Part shown: positions 1-8,689 of the stretch, one piece after another
How the letters are laid out: every line of letters begins with the position of its first letter
Position numbering within the stretch: position 1 is the first letter of the stretch
DNA from: Bin87 sp965261925
Lineage (GTDB): Bacteria > Chloroflexota > Dehalococcoidia > Lucifugimonadales > UBA3495
Length of the DNA stretch: 64,000 nucleotides
NCBI GenBank assembly: GCA_965261925.1
Contig: OZ253486.1
Coordinates: forward strand, 1,364,001-1,428,000
Reading direction: 5' to 3'
The notes under the pieces: model-generated
Seen by the model: only the letters and a program-made list of their open reading frames with translations
Database searches by the model: none
Told to the model about the DNA's origin: nothing
Made by a program: the position numbers and the translations under genes

Positions 1-337
1 CACCGATTGGTGGATTCCCTCGCTTACGCCGCCTGAAATGCGCAAAGTCCAGTTTAGATATTTCGTTCGGACAGTTGACCGGATTTGGGCCACCCCCGCG
101 GGACTTGGGACTATGACCAAGCGTGGATTTTCGCAGGCGCACCTGTCGCAACATGTAACTGGGCCGCACGAATTGTCCTATCTGGGAATGCACACGCGCA
201 AGGTGATGTCTTCTGCGATTTGCGCGATACAATTGCCGTCGCACTGGCGATGCGCCCGACCACTCATGCCCTGTTACCGGTAAGCCGTTGCGCGCGTTGT
301 GTAAGTCCGATCATAAAATTTCTGGAGCGCTTCGCTG
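1..337. other. Left-edge region, no supported gene
   Basis: Overlapping short reading frames here have no recognisable domain. Frame 1 stays open from base 1 to a TGA at 34-36 and could be the C-terminus of a gene lying outside the window, but eleven codons cannot decide it. The last 40 bases hold a weak GGAG-like ribosome site ahead of the ATG at 338. Confidence 0.4.
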
Positions 338-676
338 ATGGGTAGTCGGTCCCAATGGCTGGTTCGTGTGGCGGTGCTGGCAGTTGCCATCGCCGCGGTG
401 TCGATCGCTTTTGCGATGGTGCTGATGTCTCCTTCCCTGATCAGGGCTCAGGACTACTTTTACGGCACACAATGCGTTGACGACCGCTGGGCGGGACACA
501 CTCACAACACCAAGAGCAATTTCTGGGGATCCACAGGCTGCCTAACGCGAGACAAGATACTCAGTTTGGAGTACAAGGATCGCGCACTATGGACGGACAA
601 AGTGACGCATCCGCACCACCACGGCACTGAGGACGACGGCCACAAATACGACGAACTCGAAAACGATGAATACCTA

Positions 677-1923
677 AACCGAAGCCAAGGTGAAACCCGC
701 ACTTGGTTTAGATAGAATTGGAAGGAATTGAGAGGATCGGTTGGGAAGTTGCCGGGGGTTGCTGGTGGGTATGCTGGAGATGGGAGCGCTGCTGGAGCGG
801 TGGCGCATGGATGAGGCTGCGGTACGACGACGGATGTACCGAGCGCCGACGCCTCGGGAGCGGGAACGGTGGCACGCGGTGTGGTTACTGGCGCGAGGCT
901 GGACGGCCGCGGCCGCGGCCGCGGCGTTGGAACGGGACGCCCACACTATTGGCCAATGGGCCACGGCATTCCGGGAGGGTGGTCCTGAGGCGCTGGCTTT
1001 TGAGCAGTCAGGAGGTTCCCCCCGCATTGAACCGGGAGCGGCAGGCCGAGTTGAAGGCGGCGGTGCAGGAATTGCCGTCGCAAGCTGGCATCGATTTGTC
1101 CAACTGGAACTGGAAGGCGGTGCGCCGGTTGGTAGAGGAACGCTTCGGGTTGACGCTGAGCCGGAGTGGTTGCCTGAATTACCTGCACCGGTTGGGCTTT
1201 GTCCTGAAGCGTCCCAAGAAGCGGTTGGTCAAGGCAGACCCGGTACGGCGGGAAGGCTTTGTGAGGGAGTACATTGCCTTGACAGCGGCGGCCCGACGAA
1301 CTGGGGCCAAGATATTCTTCGCTGATGAGGCTCACTTTCGGGCGGATGCGGATCTGCGGGCCAAATGGGTGCTGAAGGGTGAACCGGCGCTGGTGGACTC
1401 CACCAGCCCGCGACGTGGGGAGAAGGCGAGCTACTACTCGGCGGTGTGTCTGGAAACCGGAGAGGTGGAGTTGATGGAACTGGAAGGTAACAGCAACTCC
1501 ACCACCTCGGTTGCCTTCCTGTCGGTTGCCTTCCTGCGTCAACTGCGGGCGCAACACACCGAACCGTTGACGGTGATTTGGGACAATTCCCCAGCTCATA
1601 GGGGCGACGCGCTGCGAGCCTACCTGGCCAACCCCAACTTGAACCTGCGCTTGGTGAACCTGCCCACCTATAGCCCAGATTTCAACGCCGACGAGGCTAT
1701 TTGGGGCTGGGTACGTCAAGAGGTGACCGCCAACCTGTGCCTGGGGACCCGTGCCGCAGTCCAGGAGAAGGTGGGCGACTTTTTCGCCAGCCTGTCCAGC
1801 CGATGCGACGAAGTCAAGCGCCGATGCCAGACCGTGCTTCAGGCTCGAGCAGCAGAACTGACTGCCAGCACTCAAGCCGACCCTTCCCATCCCGCGAATG
1901 TAGATTTCACCTTGGCTTCAGTT
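677..1923 (+). mobile_element. IS630-family insertion sequence, TA target duplication
   Basis: About 1.25 kb with near-perfect terminal inverted repeats: left end 677-695 (AACCGAAGCCAAGGTGAAA) and right end 1905-1923, with one mismatch. TA flanks both sides (675-676, 1924-1925), the target duplication expected of the IS630/Tc1-mariner group. It carries one DDE transposase in two frames. The insertion interrupts the surface-protein gene. Confidence 0.93.
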
Positions 1924-1926
1924 TAG
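771..1926 (+). CDS. IS630-family transposase, split over two frames
   Basis: The N-terminal helix-turn-helix part (from ATG 771, reading MLEMGALLERWRMDE then MYRAPTPRERERWHAVWLL) is in frame 3. The rest, with winged-helix and DDE catalytic parts (FFADEAHFRADADLR, VIWDNSPAHRG, LPTYSPDFNADEAIW), is in frame 1. The switch must occur near a run of six C at 1018-1023 and needs a +1 shift, so it is either slippage at CCC-C or a one-base insertion that kills the enzyme. The acidic residues of the DDE triad are visible in the three motifs quoted. The TAG stop is built from the target TA (1924-1925) plus the next host base. Confidence 0.88.
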
Positions 1927-2063
1927 GAGACAACGGTTGCAATTCCGAGCACCGTCGTGTCCACGGAGACAGTTACAGAGTTCTTGTCTGCCCCATCACC
2001 GAAAACAGTGGTAGCACCGGCGGCGGCGGTGGCAGTGAGCAGCCCTCCGAGGATCCCATCACG

Positions 2064-2279
2064 GAGCCCACCGAGACGCCCACACCGGAGCCCACCGAGA
2101 CGCCCACACCGGAGCCCACCGAGACGCCCACACCGGAGCCCACCGAGACGCCCACACCGGAGCCCACCGAGACGCCCACACCGGAGCCCACCGAGACGCC
2201 CACACCGGAACCCACCGAGACGCCCACACCGGAACCCACCGAGACGCCCACACCGGAACCTACCGAGACACCCACCACG
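2064..2279 (+). repeat. Nine 24-bp tandem repeats coding EPTETPTP
   Basis: Nine consecutive 24-bp units encode the Pro/Thr/Glu stalk of the interrupted surface protein. The first six are nearly identical; the last three carry GAG-to-GAA and other changes. The identity favours copy-number change by slippage or recombination. Antisense reading frames across the array are repeat artefacts. Confidence 0.95.
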
Positions 2280-3077
2280 GAACCCACACGACCGCCGACT
2301 CTGATCCCGACGCCGGTGCCGGACGACGATGACGACGATGATCCCCCGGTGGTGAGGAGCACGCGGGCGGTGCCGCCTCGCAAGCCAACCGCGGCGCCGA
2401 CAGCAACGGCCGCGCCGACCGCGACTGCATTGCCAACCCCGACCGCAGCGCCGACGCCGACCGCAATGCCAACCGTCACGGTGGCGCCAACTCCACAGCC
2501 GACGGCCACGCTGGCACCGGAACCGACGGCGACACCGGAACCGGAGTCGGCGGCAACCCCAACGCCTACGCCAGCACCGGTCCTGGCGTTCGCCCCGGGA
2601 CCTACCAATACGCCAACACCGGCTCCGGAGCCGACGACGGATACGGCTGTGGCCATGCTGTCACCGACGCTCACACTCGTGCCCGTACCGACGGCGGCGT
2701 TTGTGATCGAAGCCGGGGTCATACCACCGGCAACGCCGGAGGCGGAGGCGGAGACGGTGCCGGAACGGGTTCGCAGCACCCTCGTGGGCGCGGCCAACAC
2801 GCTGCGGGACCGCAATACGCTGATCATCCTGCTCATCGCCATCGGCGCAATGATCGGCGGTATTTTCCTCTACCTGGTGCTGCGCAGAAGGTAGTCAGAT
2901 CGATCATCGGTTGGACCTGATCCGCCCGACGCCGCCGCGTGGCGCACGGGCCGGATAGTGCGGTCGTGGAGCCGGATCCGGCGGAAGCCGGGGCAGATCT
3001 ACGTTGCGCCGCGGGCCACAACATGGCAATCTCCCGGTAGTGAATCGGAAACATCCGCGACCACAAAGGAGCAACCC

Positions 3078-3926
3078 ATGACACCGAACCTGGTGCCCTA
3101 CCTGCTTTACGAGCCCGAGGAGTCGGGCATCCTATGGATCAAGTTCAACCGGCCCGAACGGATGAACGCGTTGATCGGCTCATCCGAGGAGAACGGAACC
3201 GTCGCCAAGGTGGGTGAGTACCTGCGCGCGGGAGACGATGACCCCAACGTGCGGGTCATGGTGCTCACCGGCGTGGGTCGGGGCTTCTGCTCCGGCGCGG
3301 ATATGCGGCGGGACACGCAGGCGGACCTGACCGGCGAGAACTTCGTGGGCAACCGTGGCACCACGGAGGGGCCGGACGCGGCGCGGGAACACTTCTTCCA
3401 CGGCTTTACCAAGCTGCACCGGGACATCTCGCAGGTGCGCAAGCCGACCATCGCCATGATCAACGGCCCGGCCGTGGGGTCCGGCATGGACATGGCGCTG
3501 CATTGCGACATCCGGCTGGGGTGCGAGAACACGCGGTTCATCGGCTACCAGCAGCTGGGGCAGATCATCGAGAACGGCGGGAGTTACTACCTGCCCAAGA
3601 TGGTCGGCCTGGGCCGGGCGCTGGAGTTCGCCTACACCGGACACCTGGACGCCCAGCGCGCTTATGAATGGGGCATGCTGAACTACCTGGTGTCGTCAGA
3701 GGAACTGGAACAGGCCACCCGCGACCTGTGCGACCGGATCATCCGCACGCCGCCCATGGTGCAGTGGATCAGCAAGCGCATCATGCGCGCTGCCCTGGAC
3801 AGCACACTGGAGACCACCATGACCCTGACGTCCAACGCCGGCGGCATCCTCAATGGTTCTGAGGACGCACGGGAGGCGCGGCAGGCATTCCTGGAGAAGC
3901 GGGCGCCGGAGTTCAAGGGGCGGTAG
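3078..3926 (+). CDS. Enoyl-CoA hydratase/isomerase family protein
   Basis: A 282-residue crotonase-fold protein that probably acts on an acyl-CoA thioester. The start at 3078 is chosen because AAAGGAG precedes it at the right spacing and upstream codons show no domain. Family landmarks: substrate strand ILWIKFNRPERMNAL (near residues 19-33), first oxyanion-hole segment GRGFCSGADM, and second GPAVGSGMDMALHCDIR. The usual PE-x-G-x-G-GG-x-x-x-LP region is degenerate (GYQQLGQIIENGGSYYLPK), so the two catalytic glutamates of hydratases are not obvious and another crotonase reaction is possible. It stands alone between the surface protein and a Uma2 gene. A second family member lies at 43059-43895. 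Confidence 0.9.
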   Translation: MTPNLVPYLLYEPEESGILWIKFNRPERMNALIGSSEENGTVAKVGEYLRAGDDDPNVRVMVLTGVGRGFCSGADMRRDTQADLTGENFVGNRGTTEGPDAAREHFFHGFTKLHRDISQVRKPTIAMINGPAVGSGMDMALHCDIRLGCENTRFIGYQQLGQIIENGGSYYLPKMVGLGRALEFAYTGHLDAQRAYEWGMLNYLVSSEELEQATRDLCDRIIRTPPMVQWISKRIMRAALDSTLETTMTLTSNAGGILNGSEDAREARQAFLEKRAPEFKGR

Positions 3927-4006
3927 GCAGCGGTTCAGGTATAATTCCGGGCACTGCCCATTGCGTCGGAAACGAGGCTAACTCGCCAAGCGCTCAGAGG
4001 TTCAGC

Positions 4007-4747
4007 ATGACCACCGCCAACAGCGCCATCACCAAGCTCGAGCAGCCCGAGGAATTCTTGGTGTTTCCGGACCCGCCGGAAATTCCCGAAGACAAGATGA
4101 CCAACTTTGACCACCTGGCCGTCAACGGCAACGTCCACCATCTGGCCATCCACTTCGGCAACCCCGAAACCACCCTGGTGGCCGGCGAGCGCTACTTGGC
4201 CCTCGCGCCAACCCGGGATATGACCGGGCTGCGTTACCCCGACCTGCTGATGGCTTTCGGCGTGGACCCGGCGACCTATCACCGCCGCCGGGCTTACGTC
4301 ATCGCAGACCAGGGCAAACCGCCGGATTTCGTCATGGAAGTCGCCTCGCCCAGCACCAGGCGCATCGACGCCACGAACAAACGCATCGATTACGCGGCGC
4401 TGGGTATCCCCGAATATTGGCGCTTTGACGAGACCCTCCGGCGCCGCGGCCCCCGGCTGGCCGGCGACCGCCTGGTGGACGGCGCATACCAACCCATCCC
4501 CATCGAGGAGGTGGCAGAAGGCGTCCTGCAGGGCTATAGCGCCGTTCTGGACCTGAACCTCCGCTGGGAGCAGGGCCACCTGGGGTGGTATAACCCGGCG
4601 ACCGGCCGGCACATTGTGACCTTCTCTGACGAACGGTCCCGCGCCGACCGCGCCGAAGCGGAACTCAACGCCGAACGAGAGGCCCACGTTGCCGCCGAAG
4701 CCCGCATCAGGGAACTGGAAGAGCGGCTCCGCCGTCAAAGTTCCTGA
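4007..4747 (+). CDS. Uma2-family (DUF820) putative endonuclease
   Basis: A 246-residue protein with the PD-(D/E)xK-like Uma2 fold. Visible landmarks are RYPDLLMAF, then PPDFVMEVASPSTRR followed by the KRIDYAALGIPEYW helix. The C-terminal 50 residues are a charged Ala/Glu/Arg coiled coil. Uma2 proteins are abundant in Chloroflexota and Cyanobacteria; biological function is mostly unproven. A possible -10 box TATAAT (3940-3945) lies 60 bases upstream. Two further Uma2 genes occur in this window (15956-16537 and 58808-59488), with little sequence identity beyond the motifs. Confidence 0.88.
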   Translation: MTTANSAITKLEQPEEFLVFPDPPEIPEDKMTNFDHLAVNGNVHHLAIHFGNPETTLVAGERYLALAPTRDMTGLRYPDLLMAFGVDPATYHRRRAYVIADQGKPPDFVMEVASPSTRRIDATNKRIDYAALGIPEYWRFDETLRRRGPRLAGDRLVDGAYQPIPIEEVAEGVLQGYSAVLDLNLRWEQGHLGWYNPATGRHIVTFSDERSRADRAEAELNAEREAHVAAEARIRELEERLRRQSS

Positions 4748-4788
4748 CTCGTCCGGCGAAGCCGCCCCACACCAAGCGCGAGCCCCGT

Positions 4789-5310
4789 TCAGTCCGCAAA
4801 GGTCAGCGTCTGTCCGAACCGCTCCCCGTGGGTGATCTCCGACATCGGCTTGCGTGGCGTCCCAGTTCCTGCCGGTCTCATGACGCGGTAACCGAAGGGC
4901 AGCACGGTGATCAACTCCATGTCCTCGGGAATGCCTAACAGCGACTTCACCTCGTCCTGCTGCTCGCCTCGGATGCCCACGAAGCAGGTGCCCAGGCCCT
5001 CCGACCACGCCACCAGTTCCATCTGCTGCAAGGCCCGGCCCGCGTCCAACTGCGGACGCCTCGTCTCCCCCATTACCACCGCGATAGCCAGAGGCGCCTG
5101 CCCGATAAACGTCCCTTGGGTGCAAATGCGTCCCAGTTCGACGATAGTGTCTCGGTCCCTGACCGCGATGAAGTGCCACGGTTGGGTGTTACTGGAGCTG
5201 GGCGCCCAGCGGGCAGCTTGCAACATCTTGTGCAGCACGGCGTCTGAAACCGGCGCGTCGGTAAAGTCGCGCACGGTGCGACGGGTCCTGATGCAGTTGA
5301 AAACGTCCAT
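4789..5310 (-). CDS. Nitroreductase-family FMN oxidoreductase
   Basis: 173 residues, a typical short member of the family. The N-terminal FMN-binding signature is clear (CIRTRRTVRDFTDAPV), followed by QAARWAPSSSNTQPWHF and, towards the C-terminus, WSEGLGTCFVGI and the P-F-G-Y segment (LPFGYRVMRP). GGAGG lies just before the ATG. Likely an NAD(P)H-dependent flavoenzyme; substrate unknown. It is convergent with the Uma2 gene. A second, divergent nitroreductase is encoded at 6929-7531. Confidence 0.92.
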   Translation of the reverse strand: MDVFNCIRTRRTVRDFTDAPVSDAVLHKMLQAARWAPSSSNTQPWHFIAVRDRDTIVELGRICTQGTFIGQAPLAIAVVMGETRRPQLDAGRALQQMELVAWSEGLGTCFVGIRGEQQDEVKSLLGIPEDMELITVLPFGYRVMRPAGTGTPRKPMSEITHGERFGQTLTFAD

Positions 5311-5335
5311 TAGAAACCTCCGGTGTGCAGGGGAT

Positions 5336-5692
5336 TCAATCCAGTAGTTGGTCCAAAGTTGTTACGAACCGCTGGATCTGTCCCAATCCGTGCCTGACTC
5401 CCTCTGCCGTTTCATCGCCTTCATAGAAGTTTATGTGCAAGGCTCTGGCAGCATGGAAATCGGAGTGGAGATCCTCGTCTTCTAATTCAGCAACCAAGTG
5501 GCGGACTACTACGAATAAATCGGCGTGGGATTTGTGCTCCCAGCCGCGCTGCTGGGCAACGGCTTTCACCGCTTGCGCCGCCGCTCCCCAGCCTTTCTCT
5601 GATCCCTGAAGGAGGTCGCCTTTTTCCAGTTCCTCAAATGCCTGGGCTAGAAACTGGGCCGAGGTCGTCCGATATTTCGTGAATTGTGTCAA
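5336..5692 (-). CDS. HEPN/PaREP1-like small helical protein
   Basis: 118 residues, all-helical by composition. It has the pattern seen in HEPN/PaREP1 proteins: FEELEKGDLLQGSEKGWGA early, then conserved aromatic and charged helix residues (HINFYEGDE). The start appears to be TTG at 5692; an upstream ATG runs into a stop. Family members include RNases of toxin-antitoxin pairs as well as proteins of unknown role. The canonical R-x4-6-H catalytic motif is not clearly visible, so I do not call it a toxin. It lies 25 bases upstream of the nitroreductase gene on the same strand and may be co-transcribed with it. Confidence 0.6.
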   Translation of the reverse strand: MTQFTKYRTTSAQFLAQAFEELEKGDLLQGSEKGWGAAAQAVKAVAQQRGWEHKSHADLFVVVRHLVAELEDEDLHSDFHAARALHINFYEGDETAEGVRHGLGQIQRFVTTLDQLLD

Positions 5693-5750
5693 GTCAGCCC
5701 CAATGAGTTTTCATGCCCGCAGGTTCCCTAAACCAGTTTTCGAGCGGATG

Positions 5751-6668
5751 TTACCGCACGGGCGGCCACATTATCCAGCCCCGGCGTCCGGTGTTGCGCA
5801 GGCGCAGCAGGTGGCCGCCCAGCGTGGTGACGTACAAGCTGCTCTGGTCAGCGTCGCCGAAGCAACAGTTGGTGGGCATATCCACGCCGACGGGCATGGG
5901 ATAAGTCTCCAGGACGCGACCCTCGGGCGTCCACACGTAAATCATGGGTCCGGGGCCGCTGGCCCAGTTGCCGGCGGTGCCCACGATGTTGCCCTCGGAG
6001 TCGAGGCACATGCCGTCGATGCCCCGCTGGGGACCGCGATGGTCCGTGCCGAACTGGTGGAGCACGACGTACTGGCCCAGCGATCCGTCGTCGTTGATGG
6101 CGTAGGAGCGTAGCTCGCGCACGCCGGCCGGCTCAGGATCGGTTTGGATCATGTAGAGGGTCCGGTCGTCTGGGGAGACGAGCAGGCCGTTGGTGCCGGT
6201 GGTGTCGAAGGTCACCTGCTGGCAGGTGTAGGAACCATCGGCCTGGGGGTCGGCGCGCAGGATGTCGCGTCCAGACATCTCGGGCTGCTCGCTGGGGTCG
6301 ATGTTGACGGCGTTCCAGGGGTTGCTGAACCAGATGCGGCCCTGCCGGTCGATGGCCAGGTCATTGGGGGTGTTCAACCGCTGGTCGCCGAGGCGGTCGA
6401 CGATGGTGGTAGTGGTGCCATTGGCCTCGAAGCGAACGATGGCCCGGCCGCCGGAGCAGCAGCCGTAGAGACGTCCCTCGTCGTCGAACGCCAGGCCATT
6501 GGAGTGGTTGGTGTTCTCACGATAGACGGTGCATTCGCCGGTATCGGGATGGTAGGCCATGATGCGGCTGGCGGGGATATGGGTGAAAAGGAGGCGACGG
6601 CCATCCCAGGCGGGTCCCTCGGTCAAGCGGCTGAAGGGTCCGGCGACGTGTTCCCACTGTAGGGCCAT
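5751..6668 (-). CDS. SMP-30/gluconolactonase/LRE-family protein
   Basis: 305 residues starting at ATG 6668, preceded by a perfect AGGAGG. This start is preferred over the in-frame ATG at 6686. Six-bladed propeller landmarks are TEGPAWDGRRLLFTHIP, then SNGLAFDDEGRLYGCC, LNTPNDLAIDRQGRIWFSNP (metal-site Asn/Asp) and GIDGMCLDSEGNIVG near the end. Family members hydrolyse sugar lactones or related esters with a divalent metal. No signal peptide is seen, so it is probably cytoplasmic. A close paralogue at 28950-29882 has the same C-terminal pattern (GRRGWIMWP against GRTGWIMWP). Confidence 0.92.
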   Translation of the reverse strand: MALQWEHVAGPFSRLTEGPAWDGRRLLFTHIPASRIMAYHPDTGECTVYRENTNHSNGLAFDDEGRLYGCCSGGRAIVRFEANGTTTTIVDRLGDQRLNTPNDLAIDRQGRIWFSNPWNAVNIDPSEQPEMSGRDILRADPQADGSYTCQQVTFDTTGTNGLLVSPDDRTLYMIQTDPEPAGVRELRSYAINDDGSLGQYVVLHQFGTDHRGPQRGIDGMCLDSEGNIVGTAGNWASGPGPMIYVWTPEGRVLETYPMPVGVDMPTNCCFGDADQSSLYVTTLGGHLLRLRNTGRRGWIMWPPVR

Positions 6669-6928
6669 GTTGTCCTCCTGCGTCAAATATTGGCATTCCT
6701 GCCTTGGATAAGCCGGTTCCGCGCTCCGCCGGAAACCGGAGTAAGGGACTGGCTACGGGGGTGGCGCTATTGTATGCCACGCCGTGAGCAAAGTCATCGC
6801 GGTGATCGCGCCGGCCCCGATGGCAGAAAGGTTCCAAGTACATGGTCACTTGCCGCAGACCTGCGGAGAGGTTTACAGTGCCCGTACTTAAGAGATGCTT
6901 GATTGGACACTAAAAAGGAGCGCACCGA

Positions 6929-7531
6929 ATGACGCAGACCAATCGACTGCGGAGCGGAAACGTAACGGCGCCGGAATCCGGAGTCAGCGTGTACGAGGCG
7001 ATCCACAACCGCCGCATGAACAACGAGTTTTCGGATGTGCTTCCCGACCGGGAATCGCTGCAACGGATGCTGGACGCGGCCGTGTGGGCGCCCAACCACC
7101 GCCTCACCAACCCTTGGCGGTTTTTCGTGCTGGAAAAGGGCGGCGAGAAACGGGCCGAGGTGGCGCAATTGGCTTACGACAACCTGTTCGGGCGGAGCGG
7201 CAACCACGAAAACGCCGACGGCAGCCGCCAGCGAGTCCTGGACGCGCCGGCGCTGGTCTACGTTTACAGCGTACCCGCCGACAGCGACGAAATGACCCAG
7301 GAGAACTACGCCGCGGCGTGCTGCGCGGTGCAAAACCTGCTGCTGGCCGGCGTGGCTGAGGGCTTGGCGGGCGACTGGAGCACGGGTAACACCACGAAAC
7401 ATCCGCAGCTGGCGGAAACGCTGGGCGGGGAACCCGACTGGGCGATGGTGGGGGCGCTGTTCATCGGACAGCCGTCACGCCCGTCGGCCTCGGTGCGGGC
7501 GCCCGCGGACGAGGTTACGGCCTGGCTGTAG
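6929..7531 (+). CDS. Nitroreductase-family protein
   Basis: 200 residues. Landmarks: YEAIHNRRMNNEFSD (FMN phosphate contact), DAAVWAPNHRLTNPWRFFVL, and the C-terminal EPDWAMVGALFIGQP. AAAAAGGAG precedes the ATG. It is divergent from the SMP-30 gene across a 260-base gap that holds promoters for both. Family knowledge supports flavin-dependent reduction of nitro or other electron-poor substrates; the substrate cannot be read from the sequence. Only weakly similar to the nitroreductase at 4789-5310. Confidence 0.9.
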   Translation: MTQTNRLRSGNVTAPESGVSVYEAIHNRRMNNEFSDVLPDRESLQRMLDAAVWAPNHRLTNPWRFFVLEKGGEKRAEVAQLAYDNLFGRSGNHENADGSRQRVLDAPALVYVYSVPADSDEMTQENYAAACCAVQNLLLAGVAEGLAGDWSTGNTTKHPQLAETLGGEPDWAMVGALFIGQPSRPSASVRAPADEVTAWL

Positions 7532-7613
7532 GGGGTTCCGCAGTACCGCCGCCCGGACCGTTGGCGCAGCATAGGCTATACTGACCGCCGATCTGAAACG
7601 CAAGGAGTTTCCC

Positions 7614-8120
7614 ATGCCCTGGGCCGAGACCATCGTTGACACCCTGAAGAAGTGGGACACGTCGCTCATCGCCTACGTGCCCGACATTTCCATTGACCGG
7701 GTGACCAGCATCATCAACGAAGACCCGTTCTTCCACCTGGTTTCCTGTACCCGCGAGGAAGAAGCCATCGGCGTCGCGGTGGGCAGCTACGCCGTCGGGC
7801 GCAACGCCGCGGTGTTCATGCAGTCCAGCGGGTTCGGCAACAGTGTCAACGCGGTGGCCAGCCTGTGCCTGCCGGCGCGGACGCCCATTCCCATCTTCAT
7901 GAACCTGCGCGGACAGGTCGGTGAGTTCAACATCTCCCAGGTCGCCATGGGCCGCAACACCACACGCATCCTGGACCTGTTCGGCATCGCCAACTACACC
8001 ATCGAGAGCGAGGACCGGTTGGACACGTTGCTGGACGGCGTGATGAAGCTGTGCCACGCCCACCGCAACCCGGTCGCCATCTGCATGACCCCCATGCTCC
8101 ACGGAGGCAAAATTGCTTAG
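7614..8120 (+). CDS. TPP-dependent decarboxylase alpha subunit, sulfopyruvate/phosphonopyruvate type
   Basis: 168 residues equal to the pyrimidine-binding (PYR) half of a thiamine-diphosphate enzyme. The cofactor-activating Glu sits in the run CTREEEAIGVAVGSYA; then come QSSGFGNSVNAVASL and PIFMNLRGQVG, all typical of ComD and the N-terminal half of phosphonopyruvate decarboxylases. The partner half is the next gene, overlapping by 8 bases, so the two should form one active site at a subunit interface. Possible -10 TATACT at 7577-7582. Sulfopyruvate decarboxylation gives sulfoacetaldehyde and phosphonopyruvate gives phosphonoacetaldehyde; the sequence does not decide which, or whether a third 2-oxoacid is used. 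Confidence 0.85.
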   Translation: MPWAETIVDTLKKWDTSLIAYVPDISIDRVTSIINEDPFFHLVSCTREEEAIGVAVGSYAVGRNAAVFMQSSGFGNSVNAVASLCLPARTPIPIFMNLRGQVGEFNISQVAMGRNTTRILDLFGIANYTIESEDRLDTLLDGVMKLCHAHRNPVAICMTPMLHGGKIA

Positions 8121-8670
8121 GTTCGACGCCACCCAACTGGTCCTGCGCCACGCCGGGAATTCGCCCATCGTGGGCAACCTGGGCCCCACCAGCGACGAGC
8201 TTTACCACGCCGGACATAGGGACCGTAACTTCTACACCTACGGCAGCATGGGGTTGTGCTCTTCCATCGCCCTGGGCATGGCCCTGTCCACGGACGACAA
8301 GGTTATCTCGCTGGACGGCGACGGCTCGCTGCTGATGAACCTGGGCGCCATCGCCACCATCGGGCGCGAAAACCCGTCGAACCTCGTCGTGGTGGTTTGG
8401 GACAACGAAATGTGGGGACAGACCGGCGGCCAGGCCAGCCACACGGCCACCAATACCAACCTGGAAGAGGTCGCCAACTCCTGCGGCATCACGAAGACGA
8501 CCACCGTGAACGACCTCGAAACGCTGGAAGAGGCGTTCGGCCGCGCCATGCGGGAGCCCGGCCCGTGGTTCATCGTTGCCAAAATAGAAGAGGCCGACGA
8601 GTATATGCCAGTAGCTCCGGTGGAGCCTGAGTTCACCTTGTACCGGTTCCGGAATACTTACGTCGGGTGA
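8113..8670 (+). CDS. TPP-dependent decarboxylase beta subunit, sulfopyruvate/phosphonopyruvate type
   Basis: 185 residues, the diphosphate-binding (PP) half. FYTYGSMGLCSSIALGMAL is followed by the TPP/Mg motif GDGSLLMNLGAIATI, with the terminal Asn of the motif in VVVWDNEMWGQTGGQ. The start is TTG at 8113, overlapping the alpha-subunit stop; ACGGAGG at 8101-8107 gives the correct spacing, so translation is probably coupled to give equal subunits. Strong resemblance to ComE. A ComB-like phosphatase at 56097-56801 is the only other candidate of the coenzyme M/sulfonate pathway in the window. Confidence 0.87.
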   Translation: MLRFDATQLVLRHAGNSPIVGNLGPTSDELYHAGHRDRNFYTYGSMGLCSSIALGMALSTDDKVISLDGDGSLLMNLGAIATIGRENPSNLVVVVWDNEMWGQTGGQASHTATNTNLEEVANSCGITKTTTVNDLETLEEAFGRAMREPGPWFIVAKIEEADEYMPVAPVEPEFTLYRFRNTYVG

Positions 8671-8689
8671 TGGCTATCTCAGTAGCAGA

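Larger units (their letters stand above)
338..2894 (+). pseudogene. Secreted surface-anchored Pro/Thr-stalk protein, split by an IS630-type insertion
   Basis: The 5' part (338-676, 113 codons) has an N-terminal hydrophobic signal segment (residues 9-37) and a small domain with two cysteines and a His-rich patch. The 3' part (1926-2894) continues with two more cysteines, a Gly-rich hinge, nine EPTETPTP units, a run of seven Asp, a long Pro/Thr/Ala stalk, and a C-terminal membrane helix (starting NTLIILLIAIGAMIGG) ending in RRR. Removing 677-1925 (the element plus one TA) joins codon CTA (674-676) to GGA (1926-1928) in a single open frame of about 435 codons, so these are halves of one gene. 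The architecture suggests an exported protein anchored in the envelope by its C-terminal helix; ligand or activity of the N-terminal domain is unknown. As it stands the 5' half reads into the element and stops at 715, and the 3' half has no start of its own. Confidence 0.88.

Noticed and set aside
1973..2842. Minus-strand 289-codon frame over the Pro/Thr repeat
   Set aside because: Generated by the tandem repeat; reads as Gly/Val/Ser repeats with no start context.
5336..5692. HEPN-like gene called as a toxin of a toxin-antitoxin pair
   Set aside because: No adjacent nucleotidyltransferase or antitoxin gene and no clear catalytic RxxxxH motif.
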